Part shown: positions 1 through 8,057 of the stretch, in pieces
How the letters are laid out: each line of letters starts with the position of its first letter
How positions within the stretch are numbered: the first letter of the stretch is position 1
Assembly (NCBI RefSeq): GCF_031626875.1
Contig: NZ_JANDMF010000029.1
Coordinates: 1-64,000, forward strand
DNA from: Clostridium sp031626875
GTDB taxonomy: Bacteria > Bacillota > Clostridia > Clostridiales > Clostridiaceae
Direction: 5' to 3'
DNA: 64,000 nucleotides
Program-made: the position numbers and the translations under genes
Notes under the pieces: model-generated
Database searches by the model: none
The model's input: the letters and a program-made list of their open reading frames with translations, nothing else
Told to the model about the DNA's origin: nothing

Positions 1-137
1 CCAACGATTCTAATGATATTAAATGTTGCAAGACCAAATCCTAAAAGTACTAGAGGTGCTATTGATGTCCCTAATCCGAGAACTGCCCCAACTAGAAGTC
101 TTGCAAAAGGTGTTTTTTGAAATTCTTGATTTTTCAT
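1..137 (-). CDS. N-terminal fragment of a membrane protein, cut by the window edge
   Basis: This is the first 45 codons of a gene that runs off the left edge. The ATG at 137 follows a clear AGGAGG-type ribosome site (about 143-150). After a short polar head (MKNQEFQKTP) comes a long hydrophobic stretch rich in Gly, Ala and Leu, so it is probably an integral membrane protein such as a transporter. The family cannot be named from this much. It is divergent from the AraC/GH39-like regulator at 398, which makes it a plausible target of that regulator. That link is inference from position only. Confidence 0.6.
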   Translation of the reverse strand, partial: MKNQEFQKTPFARLLVGAVLGLGTSIAPLVLLGFGLATFNIIRIV

Positions 138-397
138 ATTATAAGTCCTCCTATATGTTTAAAATTCATTTCAATTATTCTATATGTAAAGGATATCAAC
201 AAAACACCTTTGAATAGTTCTATTTTTAAATGTAAATGGTATCATTTTTTTTATAATTTTCTAATTATTTTTTCATAGATTAAAAAATGAGACTATATTT
301 CAAAGTTTTTAATGATATAATAGGACTTATGTTTAGATATTCACAAATTATAATGCACTTTTATCTACTTTAATTATCTATAATTTTAGGAGGAAAA

Positions 398-2872
398 ATG
401 AATTTTAAATTTATAAACTATACAAATGGATTGCCTTTTAGTATATCGATTGTCCCAGTCACTAACGAAGAATACCACTCCCATAAGGAATTAGAACTAG
501 TCTTTATATTAAAGGGGACTGTTTCTTACTTTGTAAAAGGTGAAAAATATAAATTGTCAGAGCATGATTTATTTTGGGTAAATAGCTTAGATATACATTC
601 ATTCTTCTCAGAATCTGAAAATAGCTTGTTATTAATACTTCATTTAGATAAGGTGTTTTTTGATACATACTATAAAAATTTCTCAGATTTCTATTACAAA
701 TACACTGACTCTATTAATGATAGAAATAATCCTTTTTATGATTTAATAAGCTCAAATCTAGCTAACTTAATGCTTTCTATGGTTAAATTAGAATCTGATT
801 ATAAATTAAGAGCAATTAATAATGTTATTGAGATAGTTTTGGTTCTAATAAATAACTTTAAAGAGGAAAATCAAAAAAACATGAACTCATCTTTTTATAA
901 AAATACTAGATTATATGACATATTAAAGTTTATAGAAAACAATTATAGCAGTAACCTAAGCCTAAACTTACTTTCAGAAGAAATGCATATTAGTCCTCAG
1001 TATATTTCTAAATTTTTTAAAGAAAATTTAGAAATTGGTTTTGTTGACTATATAAATAAATTGCGTATAACTAAGTCTTTACACGATTTGATTGAAAACG
1101 ATAAAAACATTTTAGATATTGCCATGGAACACGGATTTAATGATCATAAAGCCTATAACAGAGCTTTTAAAAAAGAATTTAATATGACTGCAACTGAATA
1201 TAAAAAGAAACATAGAATTGAGCAGAAAACAAAGGATTCCTTAACTCATAATTATTTTAATGATAATTCTCATAGTTATTTCAAATACTTATTTGAATTT
1301 TTAGATAAAGCTCAATCCAATACTAATATAAATTCATCTATTCAGACTAATATTAATATAGATTTAGAAAAATCATATAAAAATACATATACCAAGTACT
1401 GGAGTAAAATCACTTCCATAGGCAGAGCTTCTTTATGTTTACGACATGAAATTAGGCGCCAAATAGAATTAGCTCAAAAGGATATTGGATATGAGTTTAT
1501 TAGATTTCATGGTATTTTTTCAGATGATATGATGGTTTATAAAGAAGATAGTAAAGGAAATCCCATTTACAATTGGTCCTATATAGATGAAATCTTTGAC
1601 TTTTTCTATAGGGTAAATCTAAAACCTTTTATTGAAATAGGATTCATGCCAGAAATTTTAGGATCTAAAAAACAATACGCTTTTCTTTGGCATGCAAATA
1701 TGAGCTATCCTAAGTCTTTAAAGAAATGGACTGATTTAATAAGTGCATTTATAAAACATTGCATTGACAGATATGGGCTTAAAGAAGTAACAAAGTGGTA
1801 CTTCCAAGTTTGGAATGCTCCTGATTTATCAGAAATATTTTGGTATGGAAGTACAGAAAAATTTTATCAGTTATTTAAATCAACCTATTTCACTATCAAA
1901 AGTATATCCAAGGACATAAAAGTAGGGTCTCCTGGACTTTTACCAAAAAATGAGTTTAAATGGGCTGACGATTTCTTAAATTATTGTCAATCAAATTTCA
2001 TAGAATTAGACTTTATGGCTTGCAATGTATATGCTTATACTGACCTTAAAAATACTAGTTTGCCATCTTCTATTATTAATAAATCTAATGATATGCTCAC
2101 TTTATCAGGACAAGATTTTTTGGAAGATTCAGTTATAAAAATGAAAGAATTGCTTAAAAAGTATTATTTAAATATACCAATAATTGTGACTGAGTGGAAT
2201 CTAAGTCCATTTACAAATGATTATAATAGAGATACCTGTTTTTTTAGTTCCTATATTACTTATAACATACTCAATAATATTAATAATATTGATGCTCTTA
2301 CCTTTTGGTCTTTAAGTGATATTATTGAAGAAGGAATAACTGAAGATAAACTTTATCATGGAGGGCTTGGTCTAATAACCTACAATCGATTAAAGAAACC
2401 TTCATATAATGCATTTTCATTACTTAGTAAGCTTGGAAACACCCTTATAGAAAAAGGAAACGACTACATAATAACTGCCTCTAATAGTAGTTATCAAATA
2501 TTACTATTTAACTTTATATATTTTGATGACTTATTTAAAAATGGTGATAAATCATTATTAGAATATCATAACAGATATAATATATTTAAAAATTCAAATA
2601 TTAATAAGGAAGTACATTTAATTTTTTCTGTAGCTAGTGGAATTTATAAGATTAAACGATGGAGTCTAAATAGAACTTCTGGCTCAACTTTTGATGCTTG
2701 GCTAAATATGGGAGTACCTGAACAGATAACTCCTGATGTTTATGATTATCTAAAATCAAAGGAGATTCCTGAAATTAAAGTTAGCGAAAAAGAAGTCAAA
2801 AATGAATTACTTCTAACTGATTCTATTCCTCCACATGGAATACTTCTTATTGAAATAGATAAGATAAAATAA
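398..2872 (+). CDS. AraC-family regulator fused to a GH39-like (beta-xylosidase) domain
   Basis: An 824-residue protein with three parts. Residues 1-100 look like an AraC cupin sensor (HSHKELELVFILKG). Residues 170-272 are a double helix-turn-helix AraC DNA-binding domain. Residues about 330-820 resemble glycoside hydrolase family 39. In GH39 the acid/base glutamate sits in a WNEP motif; here it reads WNAPD, with Ala at 474. The nucleophile-type motif TEWN keeps its glutamate (E599). The domain therefore probably binds a xylo-oligosaccharide or similar sugar without hydrolysing it, acting as a second ligand sensor. The start has an AGGAGG site 5 bases upstream. It is divergent from the membrane-protein gene at 137 and has its own terminator. 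The architecture is clear; the ligand is inferred. Confidence 0.85.
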   Translation: MNFKFINYTNGLPFSISIVPVTNEEYHSHKELELVFILKGTVSYFVKGEKYKLSEHDLFWVNSLDIHSFFSESENSLLLILHLDKVFFDTYYKNFSDFYYKYTDSINDRNNPFYDLISSNLANLMLSMVKLESDYKLRAINNVIEIVLVLINNFKEENQKNMNSSFYKNTRLYDILKFIENNYSSNLSLNLLSEEMHISPQYISKFFKENLEIGFVDYINKLRITKSLHDLIENDKNILDIAMEHGFNDHKAYNRAFKKEFNMTATEYKKKHRIEQKTKDSLTHNYFNDNSHSYFKYLFEFLDKAQSNTNINSSIQTNINIDLEKSYKNTYTKYWSKITSIGRASLCLRHEIRRQIELAQKDIGYEFIRFHGIFSDDMMVYKEDSKGNPIYNWSYIDEIFDFFYRVNLKPFIEIGFMPEILGSKKQYAFLWHANMSYPKSLKKWTDLISAFIKHCIDRYGLKEVTKWYFQVWNAPDLSEIFWYGSTEKFYQLFKSTYFTIKSISKDIKVGSPGLLPKNEFKWADDFLNYCQSNFIELDFMACNVYAYTDLKNTSLPSSIINKSNDMLTLSGQDFLEDSVIKMKELLKKYYLNIPIIVTEWNLSPFTNDYNRDTCFFSSYITYNILNNINNIDALTFWSLSDIIEEGITEDKLYHGGLGLITYNRLKKPSYNAFSLLSKLGNTLIEKGNDYIITASNSSYQILLFNFIYFDDLFKNGDKSLLEYHNRYNIFKNSNINKEVHLIFSVASGIYKIKRWSLNRTSGSTFDAWLNMGVPEQITPDVYDYLKSKEIPEIKVSEKEVKNELLLTDSIPPHGILLIEIDKIK

Positions 2873-2879
2873 ATATAAT

Positions 2880-2920
2880 AATCTTCAACAAATAATTAAC
2901 TATCTGTTGGAGATTATTTA
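2880..2920 (+). terminator. Terminator of the AraC/GH39-like gene
   Basis: An 11-bp perfect stem (AATCTTCAACA / TGTTGGAGATT) begins 8 bases after the stop codon and is followed by a T-rich stretch. Confidence 0.75.
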
Positions 2921-3113
2921 TTATAAATCTCTAACTTTTTTAAGTTAAGATATTAATTATTTTTTCCAAGCACCATATAAAGCTATTGTTATCCTGTTGC
3001 ATTTTCTAAAATAGATAAAAGCCAGTATCTTTCATATTAGTTCAGCATATTCTGAAGAATATTACCATACTACCATATATATGGTGAAGAATATCCTTTA
3101 TATTTTTTATATA

Positions 3114-3992
3114 TTATTTTTTAGCAGATTGTCGAATTTCTTCATGATAAAAATAGTTTATGATAATTGGTTTACCTGTTGGATTTTTTTGAAATGGTTC
3201 TTCATCTATAAGGTACATATATCCGTTCTCATTAGCATATTGTTTAATTTGCTTATCCAACTCTATCCAATACTCTCTATTCTTCTTCTCATAAATTTCT
3301 TTGTACAATGGCACTAAAGCTGAATAATTATCTGTAATATAGTTCATTATAGTAGCTTTATAATCGCCTCTTAGATTAAGATTTTCTAGCCAAATATAAT
3401 CACATTGATCTCTTATTTCATTAATAATTGCCTTCACATCTGTGATTCCTGGAAATATTGGAGAAATGAAACAAGTAGTTCGAATACCTGCATCATGAAA
3501 TGTCTTCATTGCTTTAATTCGTCTTTTAATTGTAGATGCAGAATCCATATCTGCTCGAAACTCTTCATCCAAAGTATTGATTGACCATGAAACCAAAGGA
3601 TTAGGAAATGACTTAATTAAGTCCAAATCTCGCACAACTAAATCTGATTTAGTTGTAATGATAAGATTTGCTTCACTTCCTTGCATTTGTTCCAAAAATA
3701 ACCTAGTACGTTTATATTTTTCTTCAAAGGGATGATATCCATCCGTCACTGAGCCAATGATCACACATTCACCTCTGTATTTCTCAGGATTTCGTATACT
3801 TTCCCAGTTCTTAACATCAAGAAATGTTCCCCAAGGTTCTTTATGATTTGTAAAACGTTTCATAAAGCTAGCATAACAATATTTACACCCATGAGGACAT
3901 CCAACATAGGGATTAACTGAATAACCTGCAATTGGTAAATTAGATTTTGTTAAAATCCCCTTTGTTCTAATCTCCTGTATCTTTTCAATCAA
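3114..3992 (-). CDS. Radical SAM protein of the spore-photoproduct-lyase-like family
   Basis: The protein carries the radical SAM cluster motif CPHGCKYC (Cys 32, 36 and 39 from the chosen start), followed by segments typical of the SplB-like COG1533 group. It should bind a [4Fe-4S] cluster and cleave S-adenosylmethionine; the substrate is unknown. The frame opens at a TTG at 4013, but an AGGAGGT at 4002-4008 lies inside that extension and sits 9 bases before the TTG at 3992. I therefore start at 3992 (292 residues). It is last in an apparent three-gene operon with a MarR regulator and a metallo-hydrolase. The family resembles the radical SAM 'mobile pair' proteins, but no partner is present here. 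Confidence 0.8.
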   Translation of the reverse strand: MIEKIQEIRTKGILTKSNLPIAGYSVNPYVGCPHGCKYCYASFMKRFTNHKEPWGTFLDVKNWESIRNPEKYRGECVIIGSVTDGYHPFEEKYKRTRLFLEQMQGSEANLIITTKSDLVVRDLDLIKSFPNPLVSWSINTLDEEFRADMDSASTIKRRIKAMKTFHDAGIRTTCFISPIFPGITDVKAIINEIRDQCDYIWLENLNLRGDYKATIMNYITDNYSALVPLYKEIYEKKNREYWIELDKQIKQYANENGYMYLIDEEPFQKNPTGKPIIINYFYHEEIRQSAKK

Positions 3993-4048
3993 ATATTTTT
4001 TACCTCCTATCAAATTTTCTATAACTACCTCTCTTTAAACTTAACATA

Positions 4049-4813
4049 TTAAAAAACATAACTTTCTCCATCATCAGGTATTAATACCCTATCAATCATG
4101 CCATTTTCAGCAAGATAACTTTTTAACTCTTTTCGTGATAAAAATGCATGATTTACTGTATCCATATGACTTATAATCACCTTTGCAGTAGGTATTGCTT
4201 TGTATACAGCTAATACATCTTCCTTATTCATAATTAATCTTCCTAATCCTTCAATTCTTGCATCACAAGCATTTAACACCACGCAATCTGGTTTGTGATC
4301 AGTTAGATTTTTTTCTATTCCTTCATACCAAACACTATCTCCTACAATATAAAGTTTTTCCTCTGAAGAATGTTCAAACACTATCCCACAAACATCTCCC
4401 ATCATAACTGCTACTTGCTCATTTTCTCCATGCCTTCCTTCTGCTTTGGTTAAGGATATATCTCCAATAATCATTCTGTTATCATTAAAAACATTAATAT
4501 TCAAAAAACCTATATTTTTAAGTTTTTCTTCATCTTCTCTATTTTGAACAATTATCATCATTTCCTTTGGAATATATTCTTCAGTAAAATGATCTGGATG
4601 TATATGGGTTACAATGCAAGCATCAGTCCCCTCTAAAATTTCTTCAACAGAACATGGCAAATCGACTATTGGAGTTTGTATTTTATTTTTCTCTGGATCA
4701 GGTGATGGTGCTATGATTCCTTTTCCTTTATCTTGTAACCATGGGTCTACAAGAAACTTTTTGCCTGCATATTCTACAATAATTGTTGCATTACGAATTT
4801 GTCTAATTTTCAT
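4049..4813 (-). CDS. MBL-fold metallo-hydrolase (UlaG-like)
   Basis: A 254-residue metallo-beta-lactamase-fold protein. The metal-binding signature HIHPDH is at residues 70-75, and further conserved His/Asp positions appear as GDSVW and SHMD. It is close to the family's usual length and has no signal peptide, so it is cytosolic. The ribosome site GAGGAG lies 9 bases before the ATG. It is the middle gene between marR (46 bases upstream) and a radical SAM gene (about 56 bases downstream), so it is probably under MarR control. The substrate is not deducible; relatives act on lactones or phosphoesters. Confidence 0.8.
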   Translation of the reverse strand: MKIRQIRNATIIVEYAGKKFLVDPWLQDKGKGIIAPSPDPEKNKIQTPIVDLPCSVEEILEGTDACIVTHIHPDHFTEEYIPKEMMIIVQNREDEEKLKNIGFLNINVFNDNRMIIGDISLTKAEGRHGENEQVAVMMGDVCGIVFEHSSEEKLYIVGDSVWYEGIEKNLTDHKPDCVVLNACDARIEGLGRLIMNKEDVLAVYKAIPTAKVIISHMDTVNHAFLSRKELKSYLAENGMIDRVLIPDDGESYVF

Positions 4814-4859
4814 ATAATAATTCTCCTCTTTTTATGTATTGAAAAAATATATCCTTCTT

Positions 4860-5297
4860 TTAAATCTCTGCTTCACTAATATTTCCCAATATTCTTTTTA
4901 AATAATTTTCACATTCCATTATTTCTTTCTTACTAAAGCCAGAATAAAATAACTTACTCATCTCTGTTGACACTTCTTCATATTCATTTTTTAAAGATTT
5001 TGCATTATCTGTTAATGAAATTAATGTTTTTCTTCTATCTGAAGCATCAGCATTTCGCATAATCAATTCTGCTTGTTCCATACGATCTAACATACTAGTA
5101 AGTGTTGTAACAGCTAATCCTGTTCTTTTTGCTAATTCTCGTATTGTAATATAATCTTCCTCCCAAAGAATATATAAAATTCGGCCTTGTTCTCCATTAA
5201 AAGCATCTATATTTTTTTTGGCAAGCAACTGATTAAATAACCTGCCACTCATTTGTTTGATTTGGCTAATAAGAAAACCACCTTGATATTCTGCCAT
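4860..5297 (-). CDS. MarR-family transcriptional regulator
   Basis: A 145-residue winged-helix regulator. The recognition helix region (TIRELAKRTGLAVTTLTSML) and the wing with DASDRRKT are characteristic of MarR. It heads an operon with the MBL-fold and radical SAM genes. The promoter directly upstream is buried in a long palindrome (5318-5352), so autorepression is very likely. Members of this family usually respond to phenolic or oxidative signals; the ligand here is unknown. Confidence 0.9.
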   Translation of the reverse strand: MAEYQGGFLISQIKQMSGRLFNQLLAKKNIDAFNGEQGRILYILWEEDYITIRELAKRTGLAVTTLTSMLDRMEQAELIMRNADASDRRKTLISLTDNAKSLKNEYEEVSTEMSKLFYSGFSKKEIMECENYLKRILGNISEAEI

Positions 5298-5317
5298 ATG
5301 AACTCCTCCTTTTTAAT

Positions 5318-5355
5318 ACCATATAATAATATACTATATAGTATTATATGGTCAA
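5318..5355 (-). promoter_or_regulatory. Palindromic operator overlapping the marR promoter
   Basis: Perfect 11-bp arms ACCATATAATA (5318-5328) and TATTATATGGT (5342-5352) enclose a second palindrome, ATACTATATAGTAT (5331-5344). On the minus strand a TTGACC -35 box (5355-5350) and a TATATT -10 box (5333-5328), 16 bases apart, lie within the palindrome. This is what a MarR-type autorepressor site looks like. Confidence 0.75.
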
Positions 5356-5408
5356 GGAATAGTTTGCCATCATGTGTTGATTATCAAATAATTTGCTATA
5401 ATGTTCTT

Positions 5409-5567
5409 ATGATATATAAGAAAGAAGGAATACTCTTGCCTAGGATAAAATGTGAGCGTAGAATATATAATTTTAAAATTAATACCCATTCCCATGATTA
5501 TGGACAATTAATTTTGCCACTTCATGGTGCACTTTCTATAGAAACTGATTATAAAAAAATATACTAA
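5409..5567 (+). pseudogene. N-terminal remnant of an AraC-family regulator
   Basis: Fifty-two codons from the ATG at 5409 read like the start of an AraC cupin domain (THSHDYGQLILPLHGALSIE) and then stop. No helix-turn-helix part follows in any frame. A TATAAT box is at 5397-5402, but there is no good ribosome site. It lies just outside the MarR operator and before the B3/B4-domain gene. I read it as a truncated relic; a short expressed protein is less likely. Confidence 0.5.
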
Positions 5568-5683
5568 CAAATAACTTGATTTTAGCAAAGACTTCTCCAA
5601 TTAAAAAGATATAATTAATATATGAATAACAAAGATTTTTTCTTAATTTTACAAATATTACATAGTGAGGAGTTTTTTATATT

Positions 5684-6367
5684 ATGATAAAAATATTAAT
5701 TTGTGAAGAATTAAAAGAAGCTTGCCCTGAAATTACCCTTGGATGTATTCAGGCAAATGTAGTTATTGAAAATAGTAGTGCTAATTTATTAGAGGAAATT
5801 AACAGTTATTGCAATCTCCTAAATGAAGAACTGCATATTGAAGAATTATCAAACTTGCCTAAAATCAAGGCTGGAAGAGATTTGTATAAAAAATTAGGAA
5901 AAGCCCCTAGTAAATATCGTTTGTCTTCTGAAGCATTGATAAGAAGAATTTTGCAAGGAAAGGGGGTTTACAAAATAAATAATATTGTAGATATCAACAA
6001 CTTAATATCATTGAAATCTAAATTTCCTGTAGGTTCATATAATATTGACAATCTACATGCTCCTGTTTCTTTAATGATAGGTAAAGAAGGTGAACAATAT
6101 AAAGGAATTGGTAAAGATTTTATAAATATAGCCAATCTACCTGTGCTAACTGATTCTCTTGGGAGTTTTGGAAGTCCTACTAGTGACTCTGAAAGGGCTA
6201 TGATAGGAAATGATGCAAATAAAATTTTGATGTGTATTTATTCTTTTAGTGGCAAAAGTGATGTTGAAGAAGTATTGAAATATGCCAAAGAACTTCTAGA
6301 AAAATATGCATTTGGAAGTGATATTGAAACTCAAATAATTAAGTACCTAGATTTCGTACAAATATAA
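5684..6367 (+). CDS. B3/B4 tRNA-binding-domain protein
   Basis: A 227-residue protein of the stand-alone B3/4 family, named after the editing-type domain of the phenylalanyl-tRNA synthetase beta chain. Typical segments are RDLYKKLGKAPSKYR and the later GSFGSPTSDSERAMI. It may hydrolyse mischarged or free aminoacyl compounds, but the exact role is unknown. GAGGAG precedes the ATG. The last seven residues (YLDFVQI) and the stop codon come from the end of an insertion sequence. Removing the element and one copy of the duplication restores a stop after ATT AAG, so the ancestral protein ended ...QIIK (220 residues). Confidence 0.85.
   Translation: MIKILICEELKEACPEITLGCIQANVVIENSSANLLEEINSYCNLLNEELHIEELSNLPKIKAGRDLYKKLGKAPSKYRLSSEALIRRILQGKGVYKINNIVDINNLISLKSKFPVGSYNIDNLHAPVSLMIGKEGEQYKGIGKDFINIANLPVLTDSLGSFGSPTSDSERAMIGNDANKILMCIYSFSGKSDVEEVLKYAKELLEKYAFGSDIETQIIKYLDFVQI
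6340..6345. repeat. Target-site duplication, left copy (TAAGTA)
   Basis: TAAGTA directly abuts the left terminal repeat and is repeated at 7972-7977 on the other side of the element. It contains the last bases of the ancestral B3/B4 reading frame. Confidence 0.8.
6346..6362 (+). repeat. Left terminal inverted repeat of the IS1380-like element
   Basis: CCTAGATTTCGTACAAA, matching the reverse complement of 7955-7971 at 15 of 17 positions. It now encodes the last residues of the B3/B4 protein. Confidence 0.8.
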
Positions 6368-6383
6368 ATCTTATATTTGTACG
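6355..6383 (+). repeat. Subterminal hairpin of the element, now at the 3' end of the B3/B4 gene
   Basis: A perfect 13-bp stem (CGTACAAATATAA / TTATATTTGTACG) with a 3-base loop. It overlaps the stop codon of the B3/B4 gene and may now act as its terminator, although the T-tract after it is weak. Confidence 0.6.
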
Positions 6384-6549
6384 TTATTTCCTGTTAAAAT
6401 TATGAATATCATTCCACTCGATTCCAACTTATAATGCAGATTAGTTTGGAATAATATAGAATTTCGAAAAAATACTAACACTAAACACAGCCAAAATCTT
6501 GTTTCCAATTTTGGATTAAAACACATTTACAATGTTTCATTTTTTAGAT

Positions 6550-7839
6550 TTAAATATTGAAGGTCATCTGTATATACCTATGACTACAAAGTGCATCAGC
6601 AATTAACTTTGCTAACTTTGTTATCGGTGGAATATTTATTTTAATTCCTTCAGATGTTCTATGAACTAAACCTCGTATATTCCCAATAGTTTTTACTAAA
6701 ACTTTAACTCCCACATTTTCAAGTTCAGTTCCATAAAGAGTTGTAGATTTAAACCAACTTATAAGATTATGTGTTATAAATACAAGCCACAGAAATCCAT
6801 AGATACCGTAGAACTCTGAAGTTCTTAAATTTTTTATATGGTATACATTTTTAACTATTTTAAAGAAAGCTTCTATAGTTTGACGTTCGTTATAAAAATG
6901 AAATAATTCTACTGCACTCATTTCATTTTTACTTATGTTTGTTATTAGTAAAGAATATTTCAATTTTCCTTTTGAAGATAATGTCTCAACTATAATATAC
7001 CTAACCCCATTATTTTCAGGCAATTCATAAACCCAAGCAGACTTATCGGCTTGAATATATTCAGCATAATCTATATCTTTTGCAAGATTACAAGCAGTTA
7101 CAGTAGAATATCCTTTTGTAATAAATTTTAATTTTGGAATTGAAAGTAATTTTTCAATATTATCAGTTGAGCCAAATCCACTATCAGTTCTTAAAATTAA
7201 GTTACCATTGATTAGCTGCTCACTATATTTGGATATTATAGATTTTAATAAATCATCATAATGGTCATTACAATGAGAATTACCCGAATCCAGAAACATT
7301 GCAACTGTTTCTGAGTGTTCACCAGTAAATGCGGCTGTTAATTGATAACCTTTTTGGTTTTTCTTCTTAGCAAAATAGCCTTTTTCGGCCAGCTAGAATG
7401 TTTTTCCATTAGCAATTAATCCTGTTTGATCACAATCTACAACTATACTCTTATCAGAGTAAGCGGAATTGCTATTTTCCACAAAAAGACTATGGTGAAT
7501 ATTTTGTAACTGATTTATACTATCCTGGTCAAATCGTCTGATAAGTTTATTAATCTGTGATTGATCTGGAACAGTATCCATACCAAACATATTTAATGAA
7601 AGTTTTTCTACACCAAGTTTTTCGTTAATATCTTTAGTTGTTTCACACCCCATTACTATAGACATTGTAGTTACAATCAGTTTTTGATATATGGAATATT
7701 TTACTTCCTTCATTTTAAGCTTAAAGCTTTCAAACGGTTTAAAAATATTAGCTTTTAATCCATATTGCATTACTGCAACTAACCAAGTGGAAGTAGTTTC
7801 TTCTTTACAGTTATCTTGAGTAAAGTTAAAATTATTCAT
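6550..7839 (-). pseudogene. IS1380-family-like transposase with an in-frame amber codon
   Basis: One continuous reading frame of 429 codons is split by a single TAG at 7395-7393 (codon 149). DDE-type landmarks lie on both sides: VVDCDQTG just before the stop, TDSGFGS after it, and FYNERQTIEAFFK near the C-terminus. There is no frameshift. Without suppression only a 148-residue N-terminal piece would be made, or a 249-residue C-terminal piece if the internal ATG at 7299 were used, so transposition should be dead unless an intact copy acts in trans. The 5' leader holds a strong hairpin over the ribosome site. Confidence 0.85.
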
Positions 7840-7908
7840 AGGATAATACCTGCCTTTCTTAATTTTTTGGTGGTAAGAAAATTATACTTGAAGGCTTGGT
7901 ATTATCCT
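7840..7908 (-). promoter_or_regulatory. Hairpin covering the transposase translation start
   Basis: Arms AGGATAATACC..GCCTT (7840-7856) and its near-perfect complement (7891-7908), with two central mismatches, flank a 34-base loop. The hairpin ends one base from the ATG and hides the AAGGCAGG ribosome site. In insertion sequences such structures stop read-through transcripts from yielding transposase. Confidence 0.6.
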
Positions 7909-7954
7909 TTATTTTTTTTATGGAAACTATAATATGGAAAACGCCAAAGTTTCG

Positions 7955-7971
7955 TTTGTACGAAACTTAGG
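7955..7971 (-). repeat. Right terminal inverted repeat of the IS1380-like element
   Basis: Read inward on the minus strand it is CCTAAGTTTCGTACAAA. It overlaps a hairpin with arms AAGTTTCG and CGAAACTT (7947-7954 / 7961-7968). Confidence 0.8.
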
Positions 7972-7977
7972 TAAGTA
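7972..7977. repeat. Target-site duplication, right copy (TAAGTA)
   Basis: An exact copy of 6340-6345, directly outside the right terminal repeat. The next base (A at 7978) would have completed the original TAA stop codon of the B3/B4 gene. Confidence 0.8.
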
Positions 7978-7990
7978 ATATTTAAATTCA

Positions 7991-8039
7991 CCTACATCTA
8001 TCAAGTTTTGAATAAATTTCATAGATGTAGGCAGTTTTT
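7991..8039 (+). terminator. Ancestral terminator of the B3/B4 gene, shared with the convergent gene
   Basis: Ten-bp arms CCTACATCTA (7991-8000) and TAGATGTAGG (8022-8031) are followed on the plus strand by CAGTTTTTA. It lies just outside the insertion, where the B3/B4 transcript would have ended before the element arrived. It also follows the convergent gene ending at 8058. Confidence 0.6.
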
Positions 8040-8057
8040 ATAGTTTATCTTGTTTCT

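Larger units (their letters stand above)
6346..7971 (-). mobile_element. IS1380-like insertion sequence, complete ends, broken transposase
   Basis: The element is 1626 bp. Both ends begin with CCTA and carry a terminal inverted repeat of about 17 bp (left CCTAGATTTCGTACAAA, right CCTAAGTTTCGTACAAA, 15 of 17 identical). It is flanked by the direct repeat TAAGTA (6340-6345 and 7972-7977), the target duplication. Size and the CC terminus suit the IS1380 family. The single gene is a transposase interrupted by an amber codon. Both ends also hold small subterminal hairpins. The intact duplication argues for a fairly recent insertion. Confidence 0.85.

Noticed and set aside
23..217. Open frame on the plus strand over the left edge
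   Set aside because: It lies opposite the better-supported minus-strand gene with a ribosome site, and has no start signals of its own.
2921..3071. Minus-strand reading ITIALYGAWKK, perhaps a gene end
   Set aside because: Only about a dozen coding-like residues; too short to support a remnant.
3081..3317. Hydrophobic plus-strand frame
   Set aside because: It is the reverse side of the radical SAM gene's 3' end; no ribosome site.
5253..5408. First 52 codons of the frame ending at 5567
   Set aside because: They run through the marR start and operator; only the part from 5409 looks like a protein.
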